This document shows, piece after piece, positions 16,869-25,179 of a stretch of DNA of 64,000 nt. The notes below the pieces were generated by a model, which saw only the letters and a list, made by a program, of their open reading frames with translations, did not search any database and was not told the origin of the DNA. The stretch spans positions 62,001 through 126,000 of the forward strand of contig NZ_KB899544.1 of the NCBI RefSeq assembly GCF_000378345.1. Reading direction: 5' to 3'. Positions within the stretch are counted from its first letter, which is position 1. Every line of letters begins with the position of its first letter. The position numbers were made by a program, and so were the translations under genes. Source of the DNA: Hirschia maritima DSM 19733 (GTDB lineage: Bacteria; Pseudomonadota; Alphaproteobacteria; Caulobacterales; Hyphomonadaceae).

Positions 16869-17027
16869 CTATCTAAATGATAATTTATACCGAATAGACT
16901 TCCCTTCGAGCATGGCGTCAAACTCTTTATTTACATCACGTAGGGGCAATTTGCTCCTAATTGCATCAACTCTTACATGGGGTATTTTTATGTTGAACCG
17001 ATCCTTTGGGTACTCATTTTCTTTCAT
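16869..17027 (-). pseudogene. C-terminal remnant of a zinc alcohol dehydrogenase-like gene
   Basis: A 52-codon frame whose second half, SKLPLRDVNKEFDAMLEG then KSIRYKLSF, closely resembles the C-terminal tail of zinc-dependent alcohol/glutathione-formaldehyde dehydrogenases (typical pattern: LPLxxINxAFDxMxxGKSIRxVI). The catalytic and Rossmann domains are missing. It begins one codon after the stop of the BASS transporter gene and in the same frame, so the upstream part appears to have been replaced or deleted. Whether the short frame is translated is unknown. Confidence 0.5.
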
Positions 17028-17030
17028 GAA

Positions 17031-17945
17031 TTAAGCGGTGTTTTGAGTAAGTCGTTTCAAGAAATAGCGCGTGAAAGCTATAGTTGGAAGTGTCACAAAA
17101 TACACCGTCACAGAGTATATTCCTGATGGAAGACTCAAGGCTGAAATGCCTGTTTCAGACGACATTACGATCGAACCAATAGTGATTCCCAATGCGCTGT
17201 TTTGAACTCCGGTTTCAATGGAAAGCGTAATTTGATCAGCCGGTACAAGATTAAACAACTTTCCGATCAATACACCTACACCAAGCAATATGATGTTTAA
17301 GAGTATAAGGATGGGGCCAAGTTGCCAAAAGTTTTGAACGAAGACATCCCAATTAGCTATGATGCTTCCTAGTGCGATGATACCAAACAAAATTGCAGCA
17401 GCGAGGCTTACATATTTCTCTACTTTGAGGGCCAATCGACTAAAGTAGTTCCGGATTAGCAAGCCTAAAATGACTGGGGCTGCCGTCAGAACAAAGAGCT
17501 TTATACCTAATTGTGTTGTGTTGGTGGATATTGCGTCTTCACCCATAAAATAACCTGCGGAAATCGTAACTAATATCGGAATTGTTAAGATCGATAGTAG
17601 GCTGATTACACCTGTTAAACTGATTGATAAGGCAACTGTCCCACCAGCCATTTTTGTCATGATATTTGACATCACCCCTCCAGGGCAAAACGACAAAATC
17701 ATGATTCCGACGGCGATTTCTGGCGAAGGTTTTGTAATTAGGACAAGCATTAACGCCACAAATGGCACTAAGAGTGATTGAGCAATCGCGCCCGCAATTA
17801 TGGCTTTGGGAAAAGTAATAACTCTCGCGAAGTCTGAGAACTGCAAGCCTAGTCCCAACGAAAACATGATAAATGCCAAAACGAGGGGTAAGGCTTCAAA
17901 TAATATAGATGCGATTTTCTTCACTCCCAAATTAAAGAAATGCAC
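17031..17945 (-). CDS. Bile acid:sodium symporter (BASS) family transporter
   Basis: A 304-residue membrane protein with about nine or ten hydrophobic segments. The sequence ILSFCPGGVMSNIMTKMAGG is the conserved crossing region of BASS transporters, and ETGVQNSALGITIG near the C-terminus is the second one (E-x-x-x-QN). These carry sodium and substrate sites. In bacteria the family carries many organic anions, so the name does not imply bile acids. It lies 50 bases after the class II aldolase gene in the same direction, so it may import that enzyme's substrate or a related hydroxy acid. Its own region 17946-17995 shows only a small AT-rich gap. Confidence 0.88.
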   Translation of the reverse strand: MHFFNLGVKKIASILFEALPLVLAFIMFSLGLGLQFSDFARVITFPKAIIAGAIAQSLLVPFVALMLVLITKPSPEIAVGIMILSFCPGGVMSNIMTKMAGGTVALSISLTGVISLLSILTIPILVTISAGYFMGEDAISTNTTQLGIKLFVLTAAPVILGLLIRNYFSRLALKVEKYVSLAAAILFGIIALGSIIANWDVFVQNFWQLGPILILLNIILLGVGVLIGKLFNLVPADQITLSIETGVQNSALGITIGSIVMSSETGISALSLPSGIYSVTVYFVTLPTIAFTRYFLKRLTQNTA

Positions 17946-17995
17946 TACCTCAATTGAAGTAGTGCATTGATCTCATTTAAAGTTTTGTATTTAAA

Positions 17996-18838
17996 TTACT
18001 TGTCGTAACCTGGGTTCGTTCTCTTTAAATGTCTAATGAGGCCGGGCCAAACAAGATTGTCCCCCATACCTTGAACGAATGCAGGGGCGCTTTGTGTTCC
18101 GACACGATCGGCCATTTCTGAAGGCTCTTCATGCAATGCTTCGGTACTTCCGACTGATTGAGCTAAAATTTGAGCCTTACATGCGTTTTCCAAGAAATAC
18201 ATACGTAAGAACGCAATCGCGCAATTGGGACCCAAGGACAGTGTTCCGTGGTTTCTTAGCATTAGAAGGCTTTTGGTACCCATATCGTTGACGATGCGTT
18301 CGCGCTCATCAAGGTCGAGCGCTATGCCTTCATAATCATGATAGGCAAGATCATTGAAGACCTGCATTGAAAATTGAGAATAGCGACGTAACCCGTCTTT
18401 TTGTGCAGACACCGCGATCCCATAAGGTGTGTGTAGGTGTATTACGCAACCTGCGTCTTCGCGCGCCATGTGGACTGCGCTGTGAATTGTAAAACCAGCA
18501 GGATTAATGAAATATGGTGTGTCCTGACAGATATTCCCATTCAGATCGACTTTAACCAAGCTCGTTGCGGTGATCTCTTGAAATAGGAGCCCGTATGGGT
18601 TGATCAAGAAACGTTCTTCCATTTCACCTTTTGCATTTGGTTCATCAGGCAATCGAACGGAGATGTGTGTAAACACAAGGTCTGTCCAACCATATATTGC
18701 ACACAATCGATATACCGCAGCTAATTGACAACGAAGAGCCCATTCAGCCTCAGAAACTTTCCCCTGAATGCTTTCCAGGTCTTCAGGGTCAGGAATTCCA
18801 AAGCCCGGTTCAGTTTGCATTGCGTGTGGTTCTGACAT
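17996..18838 (-). CDS. Class II aldolase/adducin family protein
   Basis: A 280-residue cytoplasmic protein. The start at 18838 (MSEPHAMQ) is preferred over an ATG four codons earlier since the GAGG ribosome site lies in between. The zinc-site signature VIHLHTPYG (His-x-His) and the later LMLRNHGTLSLG (third His) are those of the fuculose-phosphate aldolase/adducin fold; FTHISVRLP and FLINPYGLLF are typical too. The subgroup acting without phosphate substrates often decarboxylates or cleaves small hydroxy acids. A LysR-type operator lies upstream, and LysR and a BASS transporter flank it, suggesting an inducible organic acid pathway. Exact reaction unknown. Confidence 0.88.
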   Translation of the reverse strand: MSEPHAMQTEPGFGIPDPEDLESIQGKVSEAEWALRCQLAAVYRLCAIYGWTDLVFTHISVRLPDEPNAKGEMEERFLINPYGLLFQEITATSLVKVDLNGNICQDTPYFINPAGFTIHSAVHMAREDAGCVIHLHTPYGIAVSAQKDGLRRYSQFSMQVFNDLAYHDYEGIALDLDERERIVNDMGTKSLLMLRNHGTLSLGPNCAIAFLRMYFLENACKAQILAQSVGSTEALHEEPSEMADRVGTQSAPAFVQGMGDNLVWPGLIRHLKRTNPGYDK

Positions 18839-18891
18839 TTGTGGCCTCATGCATAATGGAAATTTTCATTGTGGTTTAGTTTAGTGGAAAC

Positions 18892-18912
18892 AGTTGAACT
18901 GAAATGTCAACT
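18892..18912. promoter_or_regulatory. LysR-type operator and -35 box before the aldolase gene
   Basis: AGTTGA (18892-18897) and TCAACT (18907-18912) are a perfect inverted repeat with a 9-bp centre, i.e. the T-N11-A pattern of LysR regulators (TTGA-N9-TCAA). On the minus strand the same site contains TTGACA, a plausible -35 element for the aldolase-transporter operon. Confidence 0.55.
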
Positions 18913-18948
18913 ATTTTACATTTGTACCACTTGAATGGAATTTCAAGT

Positions 18949-19857
18949 TTACTCGAAAATTTCAGTGATACCGACCACTATGTTTCTGAGCCACTGATTG
19001 GCAGAATCTTCATCATTGTCTTTGTGCCAATAGATGTTCAGATCTATTGATGGCATGTGAAAGGGGACATCGTAAATATTGAATTGCTCTCCATTCGCCA
19101 TCACTTTGGCCAGCCTCCGTGGCATGGTGAGGACGTGGTCAGATCGTTCCACGACTGCGATTGCACCGTAATAGTTTTGGCATCTCACTCTCACATCTCT
19201 GTTGATGCCGAGTTTTTCGAGAGCGGGATCTTCTAGGATTGTCCCAACGGCACGGGTTGAAACGGCGACGTGCTCTTTTTCACAATATTCTTCGATAGAA
19301 TTAATTTTACGGCCTCTGGAAACAATACACCAAGAGTCGGATATTAAAGGAAACTGGCGCAGCTGTTTGGAAGTTGGAATTGTCACGTCGATACAAATAT
19401 CTAATGTGTGCCCAGACAAAGATGTATCCATTTCTTCGCGGACATACCGTGTACCTATTAGGCTTACATTGGGTGCCAGCTTTCTGACTCTATCTACTAA
19501 TTCAGGAAGAAGCATTATCTCGGTAGCATCCGGCATTCCGATTGAAAAAACAATTTTACTCGTTTCAGGATCAAATTGCCCCCAGCTGAGCAAAATTGAC
19601 CTCAGCCGACTGATTTCTTCCAGGAGTTCGGGAGCCATGCGCGCACAAACGGGAGTAGGGCGCATATTGCGTCCCTCCTTGACGAATAAGGGGTCATTCA
19701 AGTGTTCCCTTAGTCGGCGCAGTGCATGACTGATCGCAGAGGGACTAAGCGACAGGTGGTTGGCTGCGCGAGTTAGATTTTGTTCTCGATAAATTGCTTC
19801 AAAGACTTTTAGAAGGTTTAAGTCGAGTCTGTCTACGCTGTTATGAATTTTGTTCAT
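18949..19857 (-). CDS. LysR family transcriptional regulator
   Basis: A 302-residue regulator with an N-terminal winged helix (LDLNLLKVFEAIYREQNLTRAANHLSLS..., about residues 10-68) and a periplasmic-binding-protein-like effector domain from about 95 on. The N-terminal sequence is of the NodD/PcpR-like subgroup (RLDLNLLKVF). It precedes the aldolase and BASS genes in the same direction and faces the acyl-CoA ligase gene. The dyad at 18892-18912 is the best candidate site; the short dyad at 19881-19892 may be autoregulatory. Confidence 0.9.
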   Translation of the reverse strand: MNKIHNSVDRLDLNLLKVFEAIYREQNLTRAANHLSLSPSAISHALRRLREHLNDPLFVKEGRNMRPTPVCARMAPELLEEISRLRSILLSWGQFDPETSKIVFSIGMPDATEIMLLPELVDRVRKLAPNVSLIGTRYVREEMDTSLSGHTLDICIDVTIPTSKQLRQFPLISDSWCIVSRGRKINSIEEYCEKEHVAVSTRAVGTILEDPALEKLGINRDVRVRCQNYYGAIAVVERSDHVLTMPRRLAKVMANGEQFNIYDVPFHMPSIDLNIYWHKDNDEDSANQWLRNIVVGITEIFE

Positions 19858-19880
19858 AGTAACAGTTTAATATATATCAC

Positions 19881-19892
19881 TTGATTCATCAA
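19881..19892. promoter_or_regulatory. Short dyad in the LysR/fadD divergent region
   Basis: TTGAT-TC-ATCAA is a perfect inverted repeat 24 bp upstream of the LysR start codon within an AT-rich stretch. Its position fits autoregulation, but the short centre differs from the T-N11-A box at 18892. Confidence 0.3.
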
Positions 19893-19983
19893 ACAACCCG
19901 CGTGATTATAAATTAAAAAGAAGCCAAAATAGATAATAAGTGAATATGACAGCTTCAAATCAGGTATTCACGGGGAAGAAAAA

Positions 19984-21669
19984 ATGCAAACTAGCACAGA
20001 CGTGCAGAGTCCTTTTTGGACAAAAAATTACCCACAAGGTGTTCCAGAGACAGTAGATCTTGGAGAGAAAACTTTCATTGAAGTTGTCAATGAAAGTATG
20101 GTCAAATTTGCAGATCGTGACGCTGTTGAATGCCTTGGTGCCGTTTGGACATATAAACGTTTGGACGAAGAATCTGCTCAAATTGCAGCGTCATTGCAAA
20201 ATCTAGGACTATCCAAAGGTTCGCGTGTGGCGATTATGATGCCCACGATACCTCAATATCTGGTAACTCTTCTGGGAGTGTTCAGAGCAGGACTAACTGC
20301 CGTTAGCGTTAATCCGCTTTATACGCCGCGTGAATTGGATCATCAACTAAATGATAGTGGTGCAGAAGCAATTTTTGTTCTTGATACTTTTGCAGCGACT
20401 TTAGAAGAAGTTCTAGCGAAAACACCAATCAAGCATACTGTTGTGACATCCATTGGAGATACTATTGGTGGTTTGAAAGGTGTTGCAGCTAATTTTGTTC
20501 TGAAAAACGTCAAGAAAGCGGTACCTAACTGGAATATTCCAACAGCTATTCAATATTCTGCTTTTCTGAATGCGGGAAAAAAACTGACTTGGACACCTCA
20601 AGAACACAAAATGGATGATGTGGCTGTTCTGCAATACACTGGTGGAACAACAGGTGTTGCAAAAGGTGCAATTCTTCAACAAAAAAACATTCTTGCAGCG
20701 GCGGTTTGTTCCAGCGCTTGGTTGGATTACGGGTTAAGTTACGAACCCAAGATCGAAAATCCTGAATTGCTTATCCCACTGCCATTGTATCATGTATTCA
20801 CCCTATATGCTGTTTCTGTAGGTATATTCGAGGGCGCGCGATGCATTTTCATTCCTAACCCTCGAGATTTGGACGGCCTTGTTAAAACAATGGCAAATAC
20901 GCGTTTCAATCTAATGATTGGGTTGAATACATTGTATGCCGGAATACTAGCTCACAAAGATATTGATAAGGTGGATTTCTCACAATCCCGTATGTTCATT
21001 TCTGGTGGAACTGCAACGCACCGAAATACTGCTGAAAAGTGGAGAGAATTGACTGGTCAACCTATTCTTGAAGGATGGGGCATGACTGAAACAACGGGAG
21101 CGGGAACATGTAATCCGTATTCTCGTGATGAGTTCTCTGGGACTGTTGGTCTGCCAATTCCGTCTGTTCTTATCTCTATTCGCAATGATGATGGTAGCGA
21201 AGTACCAATTGGCTCTGAAGGTGAAATTTGGATCAAAGGTCCAAATGTTATGGCCGGTTATTGGAACCGACCAGAAGCCACTGCTGAAGCGATGGATGAG
21301 AACGGTTTTTTGGCTACAGGCGATATCGGTGTGCAGGATGACAGGGGGTATTTGAAGATTGTCGACCGTAAGAAAGACATGATTCTTGTCTCCGGTTTTA
21401 ATGTATACAGCAATGAAATTGAGAATGTTCTTTCTAGTCTAGAAGGAGTGTCTGAAGCTGCAGCTATTGGGGTTCCCGATGAAAAATCGGGTGAGGCGGT
21501 CAAAGTATTCATTATCAAGTCTGATCCAACGCTCACTAGCGATGACGTTAAAGAATACTGCCGCAAAGAGCTGACAGGATATAAGCGTCCGAAACATATT
21601 GTATTTGTTGAAGATTTGCCAAAATCACCTGTCGGGAAAATCTTGAGAAAAGATCTCAGAGACAATTAA
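19984..21669 (+). CDS. Long-chain fatty acid-CoA ligase (AMP-forming), FadD-like
   Basis: A 561-residue adenylate-forming enzyme that activates fatty acids with ATP and CoA. Signatures in order: the P-loop YTGGTTGVAKGA (about residue 216), GWGMTETTG, the ATGD region, DRKKDMILVSGFNVYSNEIE at the hinge and PKSPVGKILRKDLRDN with the catalytic C-terminal Lys. GGGGAAG precedes the ATG. Size and motif spelling fit long-chain FadD (VSGFNVYPNEIE-type). The gene heads a run of SDR, phosphotransferase, histidine phosphatase and SDR genes with short gaps. Confidence 0.9.
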   Translation: MQTSTDVQSPFWTKNYPQGVPETVDLGEKTFIEVVNESMVKFADRDAVECLGAVWTYKRLDEESAQIAASLQNLGLSKGSRVAIMMPTIPQYLVTLLGVFRAGLTAVSVNPLYTPRELDHQLNDSGAEAIFVLDTFAATLEEVLAKTPIKHTVVTSIGDTIGGLKGVAANFVLKNVKKAVPNWNIPTAIQYSAFLNAGKKLTWTPQEHKMDDVAVLQYTGGTTGVAKGAILQQKNILAAAVCSSAWLDYGLSYEPKIENPELLIPLPLYHVFTLYAVSVGIFEGARCIFIPNPRDLDGLVKTMANTRFNLMIGLNTLYAGILAHKDIDKVDFSQSRMFISGGTATHRNTAEKWRELTGQPILEGWGMTETTGAGTCNPYSRDEFSGTVGLPIPSVLISIRNDDGSEVPIGSEGEIWIKGPNVMAGYWNRPEATAEAMDENGFLATGDIGVQDDRGYLKIVDRKKDMILVSGFNVYSNEIENVLSSLEGVSEAAAIGVPDEKSGEAVKVFIIKSDPTLTSDDVKEYCRKELTGYKRPKHIVFVEDLPKSPVGKILRKDLRDN

Positions 21670-21750
21670 TTTATTGGGATGTCCGGCATCGATGGATCGT
21701 TGTTTAGAACGAGATCCAAAGAGTTGCATAGTGCATTTTAGGATAGTTTG

Positions 21751-22569
21751 ATGAGTAAAATAGAACGCATATTTATAACGGGTGGGAGCGCTGGTCTGGG
21801 GAAAGCGCTGGCTTTGAATTTTGCGCGCCAAGGTAAGAAGGTCTGCATAGCGGACATTAACGACGAAACTGGCAAATCGACTTTATCAGAATTGAAAGCT
21901 TTGAACCCTGCTTCTGAGTATCTTCATTGCGATGTCAGATCATCCGAGGACTTTATTAAATCGATTGAGTGGCTGGAAAGTAACTGGGACGGCGTTGATT
22001 TAGTGATCAATAATGCCGGAGTTGCCCAAATGGGGCCAATGGAGACAGTTTCGGATGAAGATTGGAATTGGATAGTAGACATCAACATGATGGGGATCGT
22101 CCGGTCTACTAAAGCCTTTTTGCCAGTGTTCCAAAAGCAAGGGACGGGACGGTTTTTAAATATTGCATCCATGGCAGGGTATTTATACATGCCCGACGCA
22201 GCTGCCTATAACGCCACAAAAGCTGCTGTCGTGGCTATTTCAGAAACACTCATGTTGGAATTTGAAAAGTATAATGTGGGTGTTCAAGTTGCTTGTCCTG
22301 CATTCTTTAGAACCGATCTGGCGAAAAATATGCGTTCCAGCTCTGAAGAATCAGAAATGATGACGAAACGCATGGTTGAACGTGCGAGAATTGGCGCCGA
22401 TGAAATCGCAGAAAAGATCGTGAAGGGTATTGAAAACAATGACTCGCACATCTTCACTCACCCAGAAGCAGAGCAAGCTTTACAAGCAAAAAAACAACTT
22501 GCTTTCAAAGATTTCTTAAATTTGATGCGCATGCAACTTGCTCAAATCGAAGAACGCATGAAGCGGTAA
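21751..22569 (+). CDS. SDR family oxidoreductase
   Basis: A 272-residue classical short-chain dehydrogenase. ATG 21751 with AGGATAG upstream is preferred over the adjacent TTG codon. It has ITGGSAGLGKALA for nucleotide binding, an NNAG strand (DLVINNAGVAQ) and NIASMAGYLYMPDAAAYNATKAAV with the Ser-Tyr-Lys triad. The C-terminus is a helical extension (about 235-272) with many charged residues. It lies six bases before the phosphotransferase gene, an arrangement that recurs at 59713-61556. Substrate unknown; context suggests a hydroxyacyl or fatty alcohol compound. Confidence 0.87.
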   Translation: MSKIERIFITGGSAGLGKALALNFARQGKKVCIADINDETGKSTLSELKALNPASEYLHCDVRSSEDFIKSIEWLESNWDGVDLVINNAGVAQMGPMETVSDEDWNWIVDINMMGIVRSTKAFLPVFQKQGTGRFLNIASMAGYLYMPDAAAYNATKAAVVAISETLMLEFEKYNVGVQVACPAFFRTDLAKNMRSSSEESEMMTKRMVERARIGADEIAEKIVKGIENNDSHIFTHPEAEQALQAKKQLAFKDFLNLMRMQLAQIEERMKR

Positions 22570-22575
22570 GTTGAT

Positions 22576-23646
22576 ATGAGCAATGCTGGAGTAATTGATG
22601 CCGCTGGGAAAGTGCGGGCAGGTGAAGAGTTAGACGTATCTTCACTTCGCAAATGGATGTCTTTGCATATGCCTGAAGTGCAAGGGGAGCCCGATGTCAC
22701 TCAGTATTCTGGTGGTGCTTCTAATTGGACATACCGATTGAAATTTGAAACGGATGACCTTGTTCTTCGTCGTCCTCCTGCGGGCACTAAGGCAAAAGGT
22801 GCTCATGATATGGGACGAGAATATCGGCTGCAAAAAGCGTTGGAGCCAGTGTTTTCCTACGTGCCAAAAATGCGCGGCTATTCAGATGATGAATCAGTAA
22901 TCGGTGCTGAATTTTATATGATGAATAGGGTCGCTGGCATCATTCCAAGACGTAATTTGCCTCGTGGGCTGGAGATGAATGCAGATCAAGTGCGTACGAT
23001 GTGTACCAATGTTCTAGATACATTAATCGCGTTGCATCAGGTTGATTATAAATCAGCGAACTTGGAAAATTTGGGTGCAGGAGAAGGCTATACGCGCAGG
23101 CAAATAGAGGGATGGAGCAAACGCTATTCGAATGCTCGCACCTGGAATGTGCCCAAAGGCAACAAAGTCATGAAATGGCTCGCGGAGAACATGCCTAAAA
23201 AGGAAACTCTCTGTATTACGCATAATGATTTTAGATTTGATAATGTCGTTTTGGATGAACAAGACCCTACAAAGGTAATCGGTGTGCTGGACTGGGAGCT
23301 TGCCACTATTGGTGATCCTTTGATGGATCTCGGGAACATGCTGGCATACTGGGTTGAGGCAGGTGATGACAAATTTTACCGTTCAACCAGGCGACAGCCC
23401 ACTACGCTTGATGGAATGATGACGCGAAATGAAGTCATCGAGTACTATTGTCAGAGAATGAATCTAGAAGTTAAAAATATAGCCTTTTATCAAGTGTATG
23501 GTCTATTTCGGTTAGCTGGCATCGCACAACAAATTTACTATCGATACCATCATAAGCAAACCAGAAATCCAGCTTTTAAGAACTACTGGATTTTCGTGAA
23601 TTACCTCAATCATCGTAGCTGTAAAATTATCAAAGAGAGCCGTTAG
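22576..23646 (+). CDS. Phosphotransferase family protein (ACAD10/aminoglycoside phosphotransferase-like)
   Basis: A 356-residue kinase-like protein of the APH fold. The sequence has LVLRRPPAGTKAKGAHDMGREYRL in the N-lobe, the catalytic loop CITHNDFRFDNVVLDE (HxDxxxxN) and VLDWELATIGDPLMDLG (metal-binding Asp). This combination is that of proteins related to the N-terminal domain of human ACAD10/11, which phosphorylate 4-hydroxy-acyl-CoA so that an acyl-CoA dehydrogenase can remove the group. A paralogue at 60483-61556 is followed by two acyl-CoA dehydrogenases. Role as a 4-hydroxyacyl-CoA kinase is plausible, inferred from family. Confidence 0.87.
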   Translation: MSNAGVIDAAGKVRAGEELDVSSLRKWMSLHMPEVQGEPDVTQYSGGASNWTYRLKFETDDLVLRRPPAGTKAKGAHDMGREYRLQKALEPVFSYVPKMRGYSDDESVIGAEFYMMNRVAGIIPRRNLPRGLEMNADQVRTMCTNVLDTLIALHQVDYKSANLENLGAGEGYTRRQIEGWSKRYSNARTWNVPKGNKVMKWLAENMPKKETLCITHNDFRFDNVVLDEQDPTKVIGVLDWELATIGDPLMDLGNMLAYWVEAGDDKFYRSTRRQPTTLDGMMTRNEVIEYYCQRMNLEVKNIAFYQVYGLFRLAGIAQQIYYRYHHKQTRNPAFKNYWIFVNYLNHRSCKIIKESR

Positions 23647-23648
23647 AT

Positions 23649-24323
23649 ATGCCAAGAATACACTTTGTGCGCCACGGACAAGCATCCTTTGGTGCGGAAG
23701 ATTATGACAACCTTTCTGACATTGGGCACATTCAGTCAAAAGTACTTGGCAAGGCAATGTGGAATGAAGGCGATGAGAGATTATTTTCCGGCACTTTAAA
23801 GCGTCACAGACAAACTGCTGAAGGGTTTGCGCCTGGTACAGAATATGAGCAGGACGGACGTTGGAACGAGTTTGATTATATAAACATCATCAGCGCATTG
23901 CATCCTGAATTAAACTCCTCAAAAGCAATTGGGGATGCGCTTAAAAGTTCTGAAAATGCTAATATTGATTTTCAGGCGATTTATGACAATTCAGTCGCGC
24001 GTTGGGCTTCTGGAGAATACGATGCAGACTATACAGAAAGTCGTTCTGATTTTCGTGAACGTATAAGGTCTGCTGTCGCCGATCTAGCTAGACAGCTCCC
24101 CAAGGATGGAAATGCTTATGTTTTCTCTTCTGGAGGCCCCATCAGTGCTGTTGTTCAAGAAGTAATGGCTCTGAGTGAAGATACAACGCGGCAAGTTGAG
24201 CGCGTTCTACACAATGCAAGTGTGACGACAATCTCTGTGTCATCAAATCGGATGCAAATGATTGCATTCAACCAACACCACCATTTGGAGGCAGAAAATG
24301 TCAACCTCATCACCCATCGCTGA
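23649..24323 (+). CDS. Histidine phosphatase family protein
   Basis: A 224-residue protein of the phosphoglycerate mutase-like superfamily. The catalytic RHG is at residues 8-10 (IHFVRHGQASFG), followed by a LSDIGHIQSKVLG segment and a late YVFSSGGPISAVVQ segment where a typical member has a second catalytic His; here the position reads SSGG, so that residue may differ. It starts two bases after the phosphotransferase stop codon and overlaps the next gene by 26 bases, so they are co-translated. A phosphatase next to a putative hydroxyacyl kinase is notable. Confidence 0.82.
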   Translation: MPRIHFVRHGQASFGAEDYDNLSDIGHIQSKVLGKAMWNEGDERLFSGTLKRHRQTAEGFAPGTEYEQDGRWNEFDYINIISALHPELNSSKAIGDALKSSENANIDFQAIYDNSVARWASGEYDADYTESRSDFRERIRSAVADLARQLPKDGNAYVFSSGGPISAVVQEVMALSEDTTRQVERVLHNASVTTISVSSNRMQMIAFNQHHHLEAENVNLITHR

Positions 24324-25089
24324 TACGAAGAAAAACAGACCTGTCATCTTGATCACGGGCGCTAGTTCAGGGCTTGGTGCTGGTATGGCAACGCGCTTTG
24401 CTAAAAAAGGATATGACCTAGCATTGTGCGCACGACGTGTCGAAAAACTTGAGGGGTTAAGGTCAGAGATCCTTGAAGCATCTCCTGAAACTAGAGTGGA
24501 ATTGGCTTCTTTAGATGTAAATGATCATGATGCGGTGTTTGCTGTCTTTGAAGATTTTCAACAGAGGTTTGGGAAAATTGATCGTGTTATTATTAATGCG
24601 GGAATTGGTGACGGAGCGCCTATCGGAAAAGGCGGTTTCCAGAAGAATAAGTTCGTTTTAGAGACTAACTTAATCGCTGCGCTAGCTCAAAGTGAAGCTG
24701 GGATGAAAATTTTCAGAGAACAAAAAGAAGGGCATTTGGTCATCATTTCTTCGACCAGCGCATTCCGTGGTTTGAGAAGTGGAATGAATTGTTATTCGAC
24801 TAGTAAAGCAGCGGTTGCGCATATGGCTGAAGGTATACGCGCTGACATGCTGAACAAGCCAAACATTGATGTCTCCACAATATTCCCTGGCTATATTGAA
24901 AGCGAGATGACTGTAAAAGCGCCGAATGGAAAGACACCATTTATCGTATCCAATGATAAAGGGTGTGATCTGTTGGTGAAGGCGATCGAGTCTAGAAAAG
25001 CAAAGGCGATCGTTCCCGCATGGCCTTGGACGGTTGTATGCTTTTTAATGAAAAGACTTCCGTTATCTTGGGTCATGAAATTGCTTTAA
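24298..25089 (+). CDS. SDR family oxidoreductase
   Basis: A 263-residue short-chain dehydrogenase. The start at 24298 follows GGAGG by 7-8 bases and overlaps the end of the phosphatase gene by 26 bases. It has ITGASSGLGAGMA for NAD(P) binding, RVIINAGIGDGAPIG, and ISSTSAFRGLRSGMNCYSTS with the Ser/Tyr and the following Lys. The C-terminus VVCFLMKRLPLSWVMKLL is amphipathic/hydrophobic and may touch the membrane, as in many SDRs acting on lipids. Confidence 0.87.
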   Translation: MSTSSPIADTKKNRPVILITGASSGLGAGMATRFAKKGYDLALCARRVEKLEGLRSEILEASPETRVELASLDVNDHDAVFAVFEDFQQRFGKIDRVIINAGIGDGAPIGKGGFQKNKFVLETNLIAALAQSEAGMKIFREQKEGHLVIISSTSAFRGLRSGMNCYSTSKAAVAHMAEGIRADMLNKPNIDVSTIFPGYIESEMTVKAPNGKTPFIVSNDKGCDLLVKAIESRKAKAIVPAWPWTVVCFLMKRLPLSWVMKLL

Positions 25090-25179
25090 AGCGATTGCTT
25101 GTCGCTACGGTACGTCTTGATGTGCGGCTGAGTTAGCGTATCTATTCACTGAAAGATTGATATTAAAAGAGATAAGACA

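Noticed and set aside
16846-17034. Plus-strand frame of 62 codons between the VOC and BASS genes
   Set aside because: It has no recognisable domain or ribosome site and lies opposite the alcohol dehydrogenase remnant, which explains the open frame.
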